Origin: an uncultured Acetatifactor sp.
GTDB taxonomy: Bacteria > Bacillota > Clostridia > Lachnospirales > Lachnospiraceae
Length of the DNA stretch: 64,000 nucleotides
NCBI GenBank assembly: GCA_934433135.1
Contig: CAKRZO010000006.1
Location: forward strand, 94,433-158,432
Direction: 5' to 3'
In this document: positions 52,901 to 60,381 of the stretch, piece by piece
Layout: every line of letters begins with the position of its first letter
Numbering within the stretch: the first letter of the stretch is position 1
Notes under the pieces: generated by a model
Seen by the model: the letters and a program-made list of their open reading frames with translations, nothing else
What the model was told of the DNA's origin: nothing
The model's database searches: none
Position numbers and translations under genes: made by a program

Positions 52901-53039
52901 CTTCATTGGAAGCGGTCAGGATCACATAATCCCACCGGATAAAACCGGATTCCTCCAGGCTTTTTTCATAATCCGCCCAGGAATCCAGATAACTCTGCCT
53001 GAGAAACAGATTTTTCATTTTTTTATACGTATATTCCAT
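49866..53039 (-). CDS. Bifunctional fucokinase / fucose-1-phosphate guanylyltransferase-like (FKP)
   Basis: FKP enzymes phosphorylate L-fucose and convert it to GDP-fucose. The 1,057-residue protein has an N-terminal nucleotidyltransferase (ASNEEQA, GSGGATLNVL at about 83-92, SGGDSKRIPQ), a middle beta-helix and a C-terminal GHMP kinase (VNWGGGWTDTPP, PKGSGLGTSS near 820, GAGGGGF). It is slightly longer than Bacteroides Fkp (about 950). It could supply GDP-fucose for surface glycans. It follows the HAD-CPBP gene by 12 bases, and its last 27 codons overlap the convergent acyltransferase gene. Confidence 0.88.
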   Translation of the reverse strand: MEYTYKKMKNLFLRQSYLDSWADYEKSLEESGFIRWDYVILTASNEEQADSYREQIQERCREGQLPEKVHYAVLADPEGKRVGSGGATLNVLRYIAKREGRENPFAGLRILVIHSGGDSKRIPQYSVTGKLFSPVPRQLPDGRCSTLFDEFMIGMSAVPSRFREGMLVLSGDVLLLFNPLQIDGTFYGAAAISIRESVQTGKDHGVFLSDEQGEVKCFLHKQSEERLRKMGAVNDQDCVDLDTGAVLFDCHILNALYGLISTNGKPDEKKAAFFIHEEARISFYGDFLYPLAKQATLEQYYEEAAEGSLNQRLHDCRTLIWEALHRYPMKLIRLSPAQFIHFGTTRELLQLVTKEVEDYEFLDWTKQVRYQKIFSSECPGTETAEEISGEIPQETSEGMAGEANRFAAHNACVEEASVGRNAYLENCYIAAGSRVGGGSIVSDLYLSGQSVPDGCVFHGLILKDSGKYVVRVYGVEDNPKGAYDGTGTFLGISLKEFVNKNRLSLEVLWKKEEMTLWDARLYPACTTQKQALEYAEILCRMAKGEASPEEIQAWEKEDRTSLHSGFYLADAARCSAFVRELEIRILAERFTALLQNGSFYRDALKVFGKRGITEPVLACLNEKVSRLPALLACRVEYAVSRFMKEKHCLLNGQGYDVPEARCFGRMKQMIYEDAVKRLPDLKNARIAYREVKVSLPVRVNWGGGWTDTPPFCIEHGGTVLNAAIKLRGILPVEICVRRLDQLHIEYESQDVGVSGCAETVEEIRNCTNPYDSFALHKAALIACGIIPMQGTESLQEILSRLGGGIYLSTQVRGVPKGSGLGTSSILSAACVKGLFAFLGRELTDNEIYETVLCMEQIMSTGGGWQDQAGGLTGGVKWITSEPGLHQQLTVEKVKLSEETKSKLQERFALIYTGQRRLARNLLREVVGSYIGACPQALDALQKMPALARSMRQSLEQGDIDRFAQLLNEHWLLSRQLDSGSTNTCIDQMFLACEDLTCGRFIAGAGGGGFLQVILKEGVTKKQLAERLYRIFQGSGGEVWDCEILFDDCLEDSLLRSI

Positions 53040-53051
53040 ACAAATAAATCC

Positions 53052-54611
53052 TTATTTTATTTCCGTTACAGGCTTTTTTCTCTGCCGGTACAGCACAAAG
53101 ATTGCTGCTGCCGCCGCCAAAAGGGATACCACACAAACCGGCCAGCCTGCCATGGCGCTGCCGAATACTTCGAAATAAGTCAGGGTATAAGCCAGCAGAT
53201 TGGCAAGCATATGCGCTCCCACTGCCACACGGAAATCTCCGAAATACTCATATCCGTACGCAAGTATCAATCCCAGGACGAAACCATACATGGATTCTAT
53301 GCTGTTGCCGAAATAGTATCCGAAAATAAAGGAGGAGAGCAAAAGCGCCATATTCCTCTTCATGAATTTCTTCATTCCATTGTAAAAAAGGCCCCTGAAA
53401 AGGAGTTCTTCCGCCAAAGGCACCACCGCTCCGTAAAGAATCAGACCTATTACAAAAGGAATCCCCTTCTGAAACATGGCCGTATTTTGATACGCCTCCG
53501 AAGCTTCCATCACACCGGAAAGATCCATCAGTTCATTCATTCCCACACTGCAGCCTGCCGCTGCCAGGAAAATCAAAAGGTAATTTACCACCGGCTCTTT
53601 CTTCAGGTGGGATAATTTCATCTCTTCCGCTGTTTTGATAATTGCCGGCCGTGCAAATTTTAAAATCGACCAGCCTGCTCCTAGATAAGCGATCAGCTCC
53701 GCAATTCCGATTACAAAACCTCTTAAGGCGATGCTTCCGTCCTCGGCGGTAATCGTCAGCGCATCCTTTATCTGGGGAGAATAGGTTGTCAGGAAAGAGA
53801 CGAACGTATAGCACAGGTTCCTCACCAGGAATTTCACCAGAATAAACAGAATAAACGGAAGAAGCAGCTTCCAGAGTACTCCTGCGCCTTTGCTTTGCGG
53901 CTTTCCCCCTGCCTGCTTTTTCTGTTCCTCTTCCCTGCGCTTCGCATCATCTACTTCCCGCATCAGGAATTTCTTCAGTTCCGCAACACTCTGTACAATG
54001 TAATCGGCCTTCGCCTCCTTAAGTTCTTCCATGGACCCGTAGCCGTAAGTCACCCCTACGCTTTCGATGTGAAAGGTTCTGGCTCCTGCAATATCGTGTT
54101 TCCTGTCGCCGATCATATAGACCTGATCATAAGCAATCGGCTTGTCCCCGAAAAAGCGGCGCAGCGCTTCATGAATCGCCTGCGCTTTGTCCACTCTGGT
54201 TCCGTCCAGTTCGCTTCCTACCACCACTTCAAAATATTTGTCCAGCTTAAAATGCTTTAAAATCCGTTCCACAAACACCGTAGGCTTGCTGGACGCTACC
54301 GCAAGATGCATGCCTCCTGCTTTTAAGCTGCGCAGCATATCATGGACGCCCGGATACAATTCATTTTCAAAGATACCGGTATCTGTAAATCTCTCCCGGT
54401 ACTTGACAACGGCCTCTTCCGCCTGCTGCGGTGTCAAATGGTAAAAGGTCTCAAAGCTTTCTTTTAAAGGCGGTCCGATAAAAGCCTCCAGCTTGTCCGT
54501 ATCTTCTTCCTCAATCCCGAAACTCTTCAACGCATATTGTACACAAGTTGTAATTCCTACCTTCGGATCCGTTAACGTTCCATCCAAATCAAAAAGTAAA
54601 TATTGTTTCAT
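53052..54611 (-). CDS. HAD phosphatase fused to a CPBP membrane protease-like domain
   Basis: Residues 1-215 form a HAD phosphatase of the phosphoglycolate type: FDLDGT with Asp8 and Asp10, VASSKP and MIGDRKHD. A charged linker (220-245) leads to a membrane domain of the CPBP/CAAX-protease family: EELLFR (Glu401, Glu402, Arg406) and HMLAN (His467, Asn471). The expected second-motif histidine (F-x3-H) is Phe434 in FGYYF, so peptidase activity is doubtful. The fusion is unusual. It is upstream of the FKP gene, probably in one operon. Role unknown. Confidence 0.85.
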   Translation of the reverse strand: MKQYLLFDLDGTLTDPKVGITTCVQYALKSFGIEEEDTDKLEAFIGPPLKESFETFYHLTPQQAEEAVVKYRERFTDTGIFENELYPGVHDMLRSLKAGGMHLAVASSKPTVFVERILKHFKLDKYFEVVVGSELDGTRVDKAQAIHEALRRFFGDKPIAYDQVYMIGDRKHDIAGARTFHIESVGVTYGYGSMEELKEAKADYIVQSVAELKKFLMREVDDAKRREEEQKKQAGGKPQSKGAGVLWKLLLPFILFILVKFLVRNLCYTFVSFLTTYSPQIKDALTITAEDGSIALRGFVIGIAELIAYLGAGWSILKFARPAIIKTAEEMKLSHLKKEPVVNYLLIFLAAAGCSVGMNELMDLSGVMEASEAYQNTAMFQKGIPFVIGLILYGAVVPLAEELLFRGLFYNGMKKFMKRNMALLLSSFIFGYYFGNSIESMYGFVLGLILAYGYEYFGDFRVAVGAHMLANLLAYTLTYFEVFGSAMAGWPVCVVSLLAAAAAIFVLYRQRKKPVTEIK

Positions 54612-54722
54612 CCTCTTTCCTCTCTCTTGCTATTGACACACTATGTATATTTGCATTTCTATTTGTCTTTTTGCCCCTCATTTGATATCATGAATTGCTT
54701 CGCAGCAAAGCAGCTCCCGCAA

Positions 54723-55223
54723 TTAAAAACTGCGTAGTTTCTCACCGTCTTCCTGGGTTTTTTCAATTTTCTTAATGATCACTTCATAGGAGATCGCGGG
54801 ATTTACCTGCACCATGACGGTCTCGCCTTCTTTATGTCCCAAAAGTGCCTTACCTAACGGCGATTCGTTGCTGATCAGTCCCTCTAAGGAATTTCCTCTG
54901 ACAGTCGTTACAATCTTGTAGGTCTCTTCCAGACCATCCTCCACAAACTCCACGGTTACGGTATTATTAATCCCGATCTCATCTGAGGCGGAATCTTCCG
55001 AAATCACTTTCGCTGTCCTTATCATCCGATCCAGGTAACGGATACGGCTTTCATTCTGGTTCTTTACCTTCTTGGCCGCATAATACTCAAAATTCTCGCT
55101 TAAGTCCCCATGGGCTCTGGCCTCTTTTACATCCTCCAGTGCTTTGGGACGCACTACCAGCTTTCGATACTCAATTTCCTCTTCCATCTTCCGGATGTCC
55201 GAAGGTGTTAATTCATCATACAT
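54723..55223 (-). CDS. greA: Transcription elongation factor GreA
   Basis: GreA rescues backtracked RNA polymerase by stimulating transcript cleavage. The 166 residues show the N-terminal coiled coil with acidic tip (HGDLSENFEYYAAK, Asp and Glu conserved) and the C-terminal FKBP-like domain (SNESPLGKALLGHKEGE). The ATG follows AAAGGAAAGG. It sits 26 bases after the MraY-type gene. Confidence 0.95.
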   Translation of the reverse strand: MYDELTPSDIRKMEEEIEYRKLVVRPKALEDVKEARAHGDLSENFEYYAAKKVKNQNESRIRYLDRMIRTAKVISEDSASDEIGINNTVTVEFVEDGLEETYKIVTTVRGNSLEGLISNESPLGKALLGHKEGETVMVQVNPAISYEVIIKKIEKTQEDGEKLRSF

Positions 55224-55249
55224 AGTAACTGCCTTTCCTTTCTACCTGC

Positions 55250-56221
55250 TTAGCCCCTGATCAATATGCCGTAGATCACTGCAACGGAAAGGATGATCTG
55301 AACAATGGCAAACCGGAATACCGTCTGGGTATTAGACCAGTTCCACACCTTCCGTACGTGATCATGCAGGGGCAGTCTTACTTTTGTCAGAATATGAATC
55401 TTTAAAAAACGAAGCAACGCTACTTTGACCAGTCCCAGGCCGCCATCCAAAATCAGTACCAGCGCCACCGGTATATAGAGGAACGGACAGCCGCTTTTCA
55501 GAACGGCAATGCTGATAAAAAGCCCCATGGCCCTGGAGCCCGCATCTCCCATCATCAGTCTGCTCGGCGTAGCATTGTACCACAGATATCCCAGAATACA
55601 GACGGTAAAAAGCAAAATCAAGAACGAAAAATTCTCACTTCTTCCTTTGATCCGGTCAATGACATAAACAGACATCATAGTGATAATTCCGAGAGTTCCG
55701 GAAAGCCCGTCCACTCCGTCCGCGCAATTGGTTACATTGACTGACACCCATACCAAAATCACAATCCCTATGGCGTAGACCGCCGAGTGAAGCACAAAGG
55801 TCTTGCCGATCAGGGCAAGTTCCACGGTTCCCGGATTAAATTTCAAAAAAGTAAGCGCCACCAAAGCGGCCACGCACAAATCCAGGAAACCTTTCTTATA
55901 TTCTCCCCAGGGTGTCCTGGAGGCATCGTCCAGAAATCCGGTCAGCATACAGATAATAATTAATATCAGATAAATCACATTTTCCGGAAGAAACGGTGCA
56001 AACAGTACCGATGCCGCTGCAAATACCAGTACAAAGATAATCCCCGCCCCTCTTGGTTTGCCGGCTGATTTTTTGCCGTCATGCGCATATTCTCTTCCGG
56101 CGTCCTTCGGCAGCCGATCGCCGAATTTTGCAGTCGCATATACTGTTGCGGCAAATGCAAAGATAATTCCCAAAAAAGCAGTCACTGCCGTATTGACAGC
56201 AGGCATCCATTGATTGATCAT
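55250..56221 (-). CDS. mraY: MraY-type phospho-N-acetylmuramoyl-pentapeptide transferase
   Basis: This integral membrane enzyme of about 323 residues belongs to the PNPT family that moves a phospho-sugar to undecaprenyl phosphate. Motifs are GFLDDASR (Asp pair), NCADGVDGLSG, MMGDAGSRAMG and LPLHDHVRKVWNWSNTQTVFRF; the last two fit MraY (lipid I synthesis) better than TagO/WecA. It is outside a division-cell-wall cluster, so it may be a second copy. The start is uncertain (56221, 56227 or 56233); the 5' end carries a family B fragment. Confidence 0.8.
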   Translation of the reverse strand: MINQWMPAVNTAVTAFLGIIFAFAATVYATAKFGDRLPKDAGREYAHDGKKSAGKPRGAGIIFVLVFAAASVLFAPFLPENVIYLILIIICMLTGFLDDASRTPWGEYKKGFLDLCVAALVALTFLKFNPGTVELALIGKTFVLHSAVYAIGIVILVWVSVNVTNCADGVDGLSGTLGIITMMSVYVIDRIKGRSENFSFLILLFTVCILGYLWYNATPSRLMMGDAGSRAMGLFISIAVLKSGCPFLYIPVALVLILDGGLGLVKVALLRFLKIHILTKVRLPLHDHVRKVWNWSNTQTVFRFAIVQIILSVAVIYGILIRG

Positions 56222-56223
56222 AT

Positions 56224-56258
56224 TCATCCTCATTTCCAAGCGACCTTGTCGCAAAACA
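56224..56258 (-). repeat. Family B left-end fragment at the mraY start
   Basis: Forward strand TCCTCATTTCCAAGCGACCTTGTCGC closely matches TCCTCACTTCTGAGCGACTTTGTCGC at 47152-47177. In both places it lies at the 5' end of a minus-strand gene and supplies a GAGGAT ribosome-site-like sequence. Confidence 0.65.
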
Positions 56259-56335
56259 TTATGATTTTATTCTAGCTTTCCGGTCATGCAATGTCAAGAC
56301 AACATTGAAAGTTTATTCTGAACTTTATAAATATC

Positions 56336-56500
56336 GTAACAGTTCAGACGCGCCATTCGCAAAATCGCGCTTTCAGCGCTTCTCCGCTGCTTCGCAGCTA
56401 TTTTGCTTCATGTACATGGCGCTAAGTTCAATCATTCATGCAGACAGATTTTCATGCAAGCATGAAATCTGTCCACATAAATGATTGTCTGAACTGTTAC
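56336..56500 (+). repeat. Full-length family A structured repeat
   Basis: Perfect 14-bp inverted ends (GTAACAGTTCAGAC at 56336-56349 and its complement at 56487-56500). Arm 1: GCGCCAT/ATGGCGC (56350-56356, 56416-56422) around GCAAAAT/ATTTTGC (56359-56365, 56400-56406). Linker GGCGCTAAGTTCAA. Arm 2: CAATCATT/AATGATTG (56429-56436, 56480-56487) around GACAGATTTTCATG/CATGAAATCTGTC. It fills the gap upstream of mraY and touches the dipeptidase stop codon. Confidence 0.92.
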
Positions 56501-57510
56501 AACAGTTCCCGGTAAAACCGCAGCGCATTTTCCGCAAAAATCTTGTCGATCTGCCGGGGAGTGAAGCCTGCTTTGCAAAAATCTACTTCCAGCTGCGGCA
56601 CTTCCTGGACACCTTTTAAGCATCCGTCTTGGTCCATGCCGTCAAAATCTCCGCCCAGTCCCAGTACTTCGATTCCGCCGACTTTGACAATATGGGCCGC
56701 ATGGCGGATCAGAGCCTGCCTTCTGTCCGTCTCTTTTGCCGCAGCGTCTTGCCCGGTCACAAAAGGAGGATAATAGTTTAAGCCCATAATGCCGCCCTTA
56801 TCCGCAAGAATTCTTATCATGTCATCCGTAAGGTTTCGCGGATGGGGGCATATGGCTCTTGCATTGGAATGACTGGCCGCAAAAGGTTTTTTTGCAGCTC
56901 TTGCCACATCATAGAAGCCTTCGTCCGAAAGGTGGGAGACATCCGGTATCATTCCCAATTCTTCCATTCTTTCCAGGAATGCAAATCCCGTGGGTGTCAG
57001 GCCGTTTTTTCTTCCTGTCTCCTGCATCCTTGTTCTGCAAAGAGCCGGCATGCCAAGTTCATTGGGATAATTCCAGGTCAGAGTCATCATCCGCACTCCC
57101 ATGCGGTATAATTCTTCCAGTTTTTCGATTTCTCCGCAGCAGACGCCTCCTTCTTCCACCGTAAGCAGCGCAGACATTTTCCCTGCTTTCCGGTTCCTCT
57201 CTATCTCTTCATATTTCAGAACCGGTGCAATCAAATCCGCGGAAGTCTTCATTTCTTCCTGATAAACATCATAAAGTGCCCGGACGCTTTTCCATGGATC
57301 CGGTGCCTGGCTTAAATTTATAAACAATGCAAAATTCTGCAGAAGATATCCGCTTTTCTTCATCCGAACCAGATCCACTTGCAGCGAATTCTGCGCAATT
57401 CCCACGGTCTGTGCCATTCCCGCTGCATTTGGCATTCCCACATATTTTTCCCGTTCCCTGTAAATCTCTGAAATGGTATCGCAATGCATATCCATAATCG
57501 GCCTGCTCAT
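56497..57510 (-). CDS. Membrane dipeptidase (renal dipeptidase, M19 family)
   Basis: M19 enzymes are zinc dipeptidases that also accept D-amino acid dipeptides. The 337-residue protein has the metal-binding MDMHCDT (HxD), the bridging Glu in TVEEGGV, histidines in PDVSHLSDEGF and FAASHSNARAI, and the GGDFDGMD block. There is no signal peptide, so it is probably cytoplasmic despite the family name. The stop codon lies within the terminal repeat sequence of the adjacent family A element. Confidence 0.93.
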   Translation of the reverse strand: MSRPIMDMHCDTISEIYREREKYVGMPNAAGMAQTVGIAQNSLQVDLVRMKKSGYLLQNFALFINLSQAPDPWKSVRALYDVYQEEMKTSADLIAPVLKYEEIERNRKAGKMSALLTVEEGGVCCGEIEKLEELYRMGVRMMTLTWNYPNELGMPALCRTRMQETGRKNGLTPTGFAFLERMEELGMIPDVSHLSDEGFYDVARAAKKPFAASHSNARAICPHPRNLTDDMIRILADKGGIMGLNYYPPFVTGQDAAAKETDRRQALIRHAAHIVKVGGIEVLGLGGDFDGMDQDGCLKGVQEVPQLEVDFCKAGFTPRQIDKIFAENALRFYRELL

Positions 57511-57586
57511 CTGTTTTCCCTCCCGCTGCCTGCTCTCTCTACTTATTTTTATTCCGTCTGTCCTTTTAAAATGAATCGCTCATACA

Positions 57587-57623
57587 AAATCCCGCCGAAT
57601 CTTTTTAAGATCCGACGGGATTT
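57587..57623 (-). terminator. Terminator of the MBOAT-SGNH pair
   Basis: A 15-bp stem (57587-57601 with 57609-57623, two wobble positions) built around AAATCCCG/CGGGATTT lies 22 bases after the SGNH gene. Confidence 0.75.
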
Positions 57624-57644
57624 ACAAGTTATTTCCCGTACCTT

Positions 57645-58697
57645 TTACCAGGGAAGCACCACAGCATGGGCTTTCAGAAAATCTTTCCAGATCGGAACGT
57701 ACTGGGCTTTTAAATGGACTCCGTCAAAGGTATAGGTCGGCTCCATTCCGCCGCTTTCATCACAAATCAGCGGATTTACATCCAGATAATAAACCCACAC
57801 ATTATCCGCCAGCTGGGAAATCTTTTCATTTCGCTCGTCAATCCCCTGATTGGTAATATAATCTCCTTTTTGGGAACGCTTTGTAGTCACTTTCATAATC
57901 GCCTGCAGATAGATCACGGCATTCGGCTGCAGGGTACGCAGATGTTCCACTGCCTCTTTATAGGTTTCCGCAAATTTATCCAGATTCCCGGTTCCCATTT
58001 CATTGATACCGATCATCAGATAAATCTTACCGAACTGCTGTGAGGACAGCGCCTCTTCCACGGTAACCTTATCCTTCTTGTCCGGAATCTGGGCAATCTT
58101 GGCATCAAACAGTTTAAAAATCGTAAGACCGGTGGAGGCGTAAAAAGTTGTACTGTTTTCCAACCCGCCGTACTCATACATTCCCACGGTACGGGAATCT
58201 CCGATAAATACCGCATCGGAAAAATAATCATCATCCACACTGCAATAAACAACCTCTTCCGGATTCCGATACGTAATCTCCGATGCGGAAACATCCGTTG
58301 CAGAGGCATCCGATGCGGACCCATCCGCATTTTTTCCGGAGCCATCTTCGGTCAAAAGATTTCCTTCTCCGGTTCGGTCTACCGTCTGTTCCCCGGCTGT
58401 TTCTTCCGACTGTTCTCCCTGCGGAGAGCTTTCCTGCGGTTTTATCCCAGCGGTTTGTTCTTTCTGTTCTTTTCCTTCTTCCCCGGCTACGCCGGATTCT
58501 TTTTGCTCAGAATCTGCATCATCCCCGGAAACATCTCCTCCTTCGGGTCTTTCACTGTTTTCCGGCCGGATGGTATTTTTTATATTTTTAAGCGGCTTTC
58601 CCACTGCTTCCCAGGAACCCGTTGCTGTTAGGACAACGACTCCGCAGATCAGAAGCGACCAGACAAAGCTCCATTTTTTCAACCACTTTATCAACAC
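57645..58697 (-). CDS. Membrane-anchored SGNH/GDSL hydrolase, partner of MBOAT acyltransferase
   Basis: The 350-residue protein has an N-terminal membrane anchor (WSFVWSLLICGVVVLTATG), a long Glu/Gly/Ser-rich disordered linker of about 110 residues, and an extracellular SGNH domain: FIGDSRTVGM (nucleophile Ser), LMIGINEMGTGN and a C-terminal FDGVHLKAQY with the Asp/His pair. Such proteins work with AlgI-type MBOATs to transfer acetyl groups onto surface polymers. The GTG at 58697 follows GAGG; the longer ATG frame runs into a repeat end. Confidence 0.88.
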   Translation of the reverse strand: MLIKWLKKWSFVWSLLICGVVVLTATGSWEAVGKPLKNIKNTIRPENSERPEGGDVSGDDADSEQKESGVAGEEGKEQKEQTAGIKPQESSPQGEQSEETAGEQTVDRTGEGNLLTEDGSGKNADGSASDASATDVSASEITYRNPEEVVYCSVDDDYFSDAVFIGDSRTVGMYEYGGLENSTTFYASTGLTIFKLFDAKIAQIPDKKDKVTVEEALSSQQFGKIYLMIGINEMGTGNLDKFAETYKEAVEHLRTLQPNAVIYLQAIMKVTTKRSQKGDYITNQGIDERNEKISQLADNVWVYYLDVNPLICDESGGMEPTYTFDGVHLKAQYVPIWKDFLKAHAVVLPW

Positions 58698-58723
58698 TGC
58701 CCAAACCTCAATTCTTTCAAATA

Positions 58724-58748
58724 CGTAACCGTTCAGACACACCATTAC
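58724..58748 (+). repeat. Solo family A end at the MBOAT stop codon
   Basis: CGTAACCGTTCAGACACACCATTAC matches the family A left end (CGTAACAGTTCAGACGCGCCATT) at the 3' end of the MBOAT gene. Confidence 0.65.
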
Positions 58749-60164
58749 CTAAAAGCGCAGATACATAAAGGTATTTTCCCCTGCGACAATAATTCTCCAT
58801 ACGCTCAGCCAGAAAAGCAGAATCAGTACCAGGTAGCCGATTATGGAATTTTTCCACTTTCCGTACCATCTTCTGACAATCGGCGTACAGAACACAAAAC
58901 AGCACAGCAACAGGAATCCATAATTGGAAAGCGCTTTCTTCCAGTCTGCTGCATTCACATTTACTCCGGGCAAAAATCCGAACATTCTTCCCAGATAGAT
59001 CCTAAGCTGGGAAAAGTCTTCGATAGCGAAGCACATCCAGGTAACCGGAATCACTGCCCACAAGTATAAATGAGAAAGAATTCCGAAACGTTTTTGTTTC
59101 GTCTTTCCTATCGTTTTCCGTGTTGTTTTTTTCGCCGTTTTTCGCTTTCGCAAAACTTTTGTTGCCTTTTCCGCCGTTCTTTCCAGCACGATGAAAAACC
59201 ATAACGAAATTCCCCACAGCATAAAATTCAGTGTACTTCCATGCCATGCTGCCGTTAAAATCCACACCACCAGAAGATTCAAAATCGTTCTTGCATATCC
59301 CTTTCGGTTTCCGCCCAAGGGAATGTAGACATAATCCCGAAACCACCGTCCCAGGGTAATATGCCATCTACGATAAAATTCCCGCACGCTTCCCGCCATA
59401 TAGGGCTCTCTAAAATTCTCCGGAAGCTTAAATCCAAGCATCTTGGCCACTCCTGAAGCCATAAGGGAATACCCCGCAAAGTCAAAATAAATCTGCATGG
59501 AATAACCCAAAGCGGCAATCCAGGCAAGAGGCGTTGTAATACTTTCCACACCGGTGGTCTGTACCTCATTCCACAAAATAGCGGCGCGATCCGCCAAAAG
59601 CACTTTGGCGGCAAGTCCCAGTGAAAACAACTTCAACCCTTCCTGAATCGTCCCCGCATGAAATCTGCGGTCGGAAAGTCTGTCTGCGATCTGGCCGTAC
59701 CGGGTAATCGGTCCGCTCAAAAGCTGCGGAAACATGGTGATATAAGCCAATACCTTGGTAAAGCTTTTCTCTGCTTCAAGGTCGCCCCTATAGACATCCA
59801 GAAGATAGGATACCGCCTGAAAGGTATAAAAACTGATTCCCGCCGGCAGACCGAAACTTTCCGGCGCTGTTTTAAACAAAACCAGCATTCCGACATTTCC
59901 GGTTAAAGCCAGGTACAGCAGACGTTTCCTTTTGCCGGCATATTTTCTGCTCTCCTCTTCAAGCGGCTGCAGATACCGTGCCGTAAAATAATTAATGACC
60001 GCACTGCCTACAAGAAGCGGGAGATATCTGGGTTCCCCCAGGGTATAAAACAGCAGGCTTCCTGCTATTAAAGTAAGGTTCCGGTAACGCGCCGGCGTCA
60101 GTCCGTATGCAATTAAAAACAACGGTAAAAAATATATAATAAATTCAATACTGCAAAACAGCAT
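58749..60164 (-). CDS. MBOAT O-acyltransferase (AlgI/DltB-like)
   Basis: The 471-residue multi-helix membrane protein of the MBOAT family has the conserved SFYTFQAVSYLLDVYRG, FDFAGYSLMASG, REFYRRWHITLGRWFRDYVYIPLGG and catalytic His308 in LTAAWHG. It moves acyl groups across the membrane to an acceptor sugar or polymer. The following gene encodes an anchored SGNH hydrolase, the usual partner, so the pair probably O-acetylates a wall or capsule polymer. No dlt genes are near, so teichoic acid alanylation is unlikely. Confidence 0.93.
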   Translation of the reverse strand: MLFCSIEFIIYFLPLFLIAYGLTPARYRNLTLIAGSLLFYTLGEPRYLPLLVGSAVINYFTARYLQPLEEESRKYAGKRKRLLYLALTGNVGMLVLFKTAPESFGLPAGISFYTFQAVSYLLDVYRGDLEAEKSFTKVLAYITMFPQLLSGPITRYGQIADRLSDRRFHAGTIQEGLKLFSLGLAAKVLLADRAAILWNEVQTTGVESITTPLAWIAALGYSMQIYFDFAGYSLMASGVAKMLGFKLPENFREPYMAGSVREFYRRWHITLGRWFRDYVYIPLGGNRKGYARTILNLLVVWILTAAWHGSTLNFMLWGISLWFFIVLERTAEKATKVLRKRKTAKKTTRKTIGKTKQKRFGILSHLYLWAVIPVTWMCFAIEDFSQLRIYLGRMFGFLPGVNVNAADWKKALSNYGFLLLCCFVFCTPIVRRWYGKWKNSIIGYLVLILLFWLSVWRIIVAGENTFMYLRF

Positions 60165-60381
60165 CTCAAATCACATCTTTCATTTATCTTAAGAAGAGGC
60201 CGATATCTTTTCCAATTCTCAATTTCCACAACTCACAAGTGACCTCACATTCAGTTTATACTGAAAACCGACCCTTTACAAGTTAAATTTTCTTAAATTT
60301 ATGTAACAGAATTCCCTCTTGCATTTTGCCCGGCAATCGGCTACACTCTTCCTATAAAATACTTCGAAAGGAATCTGCTGC

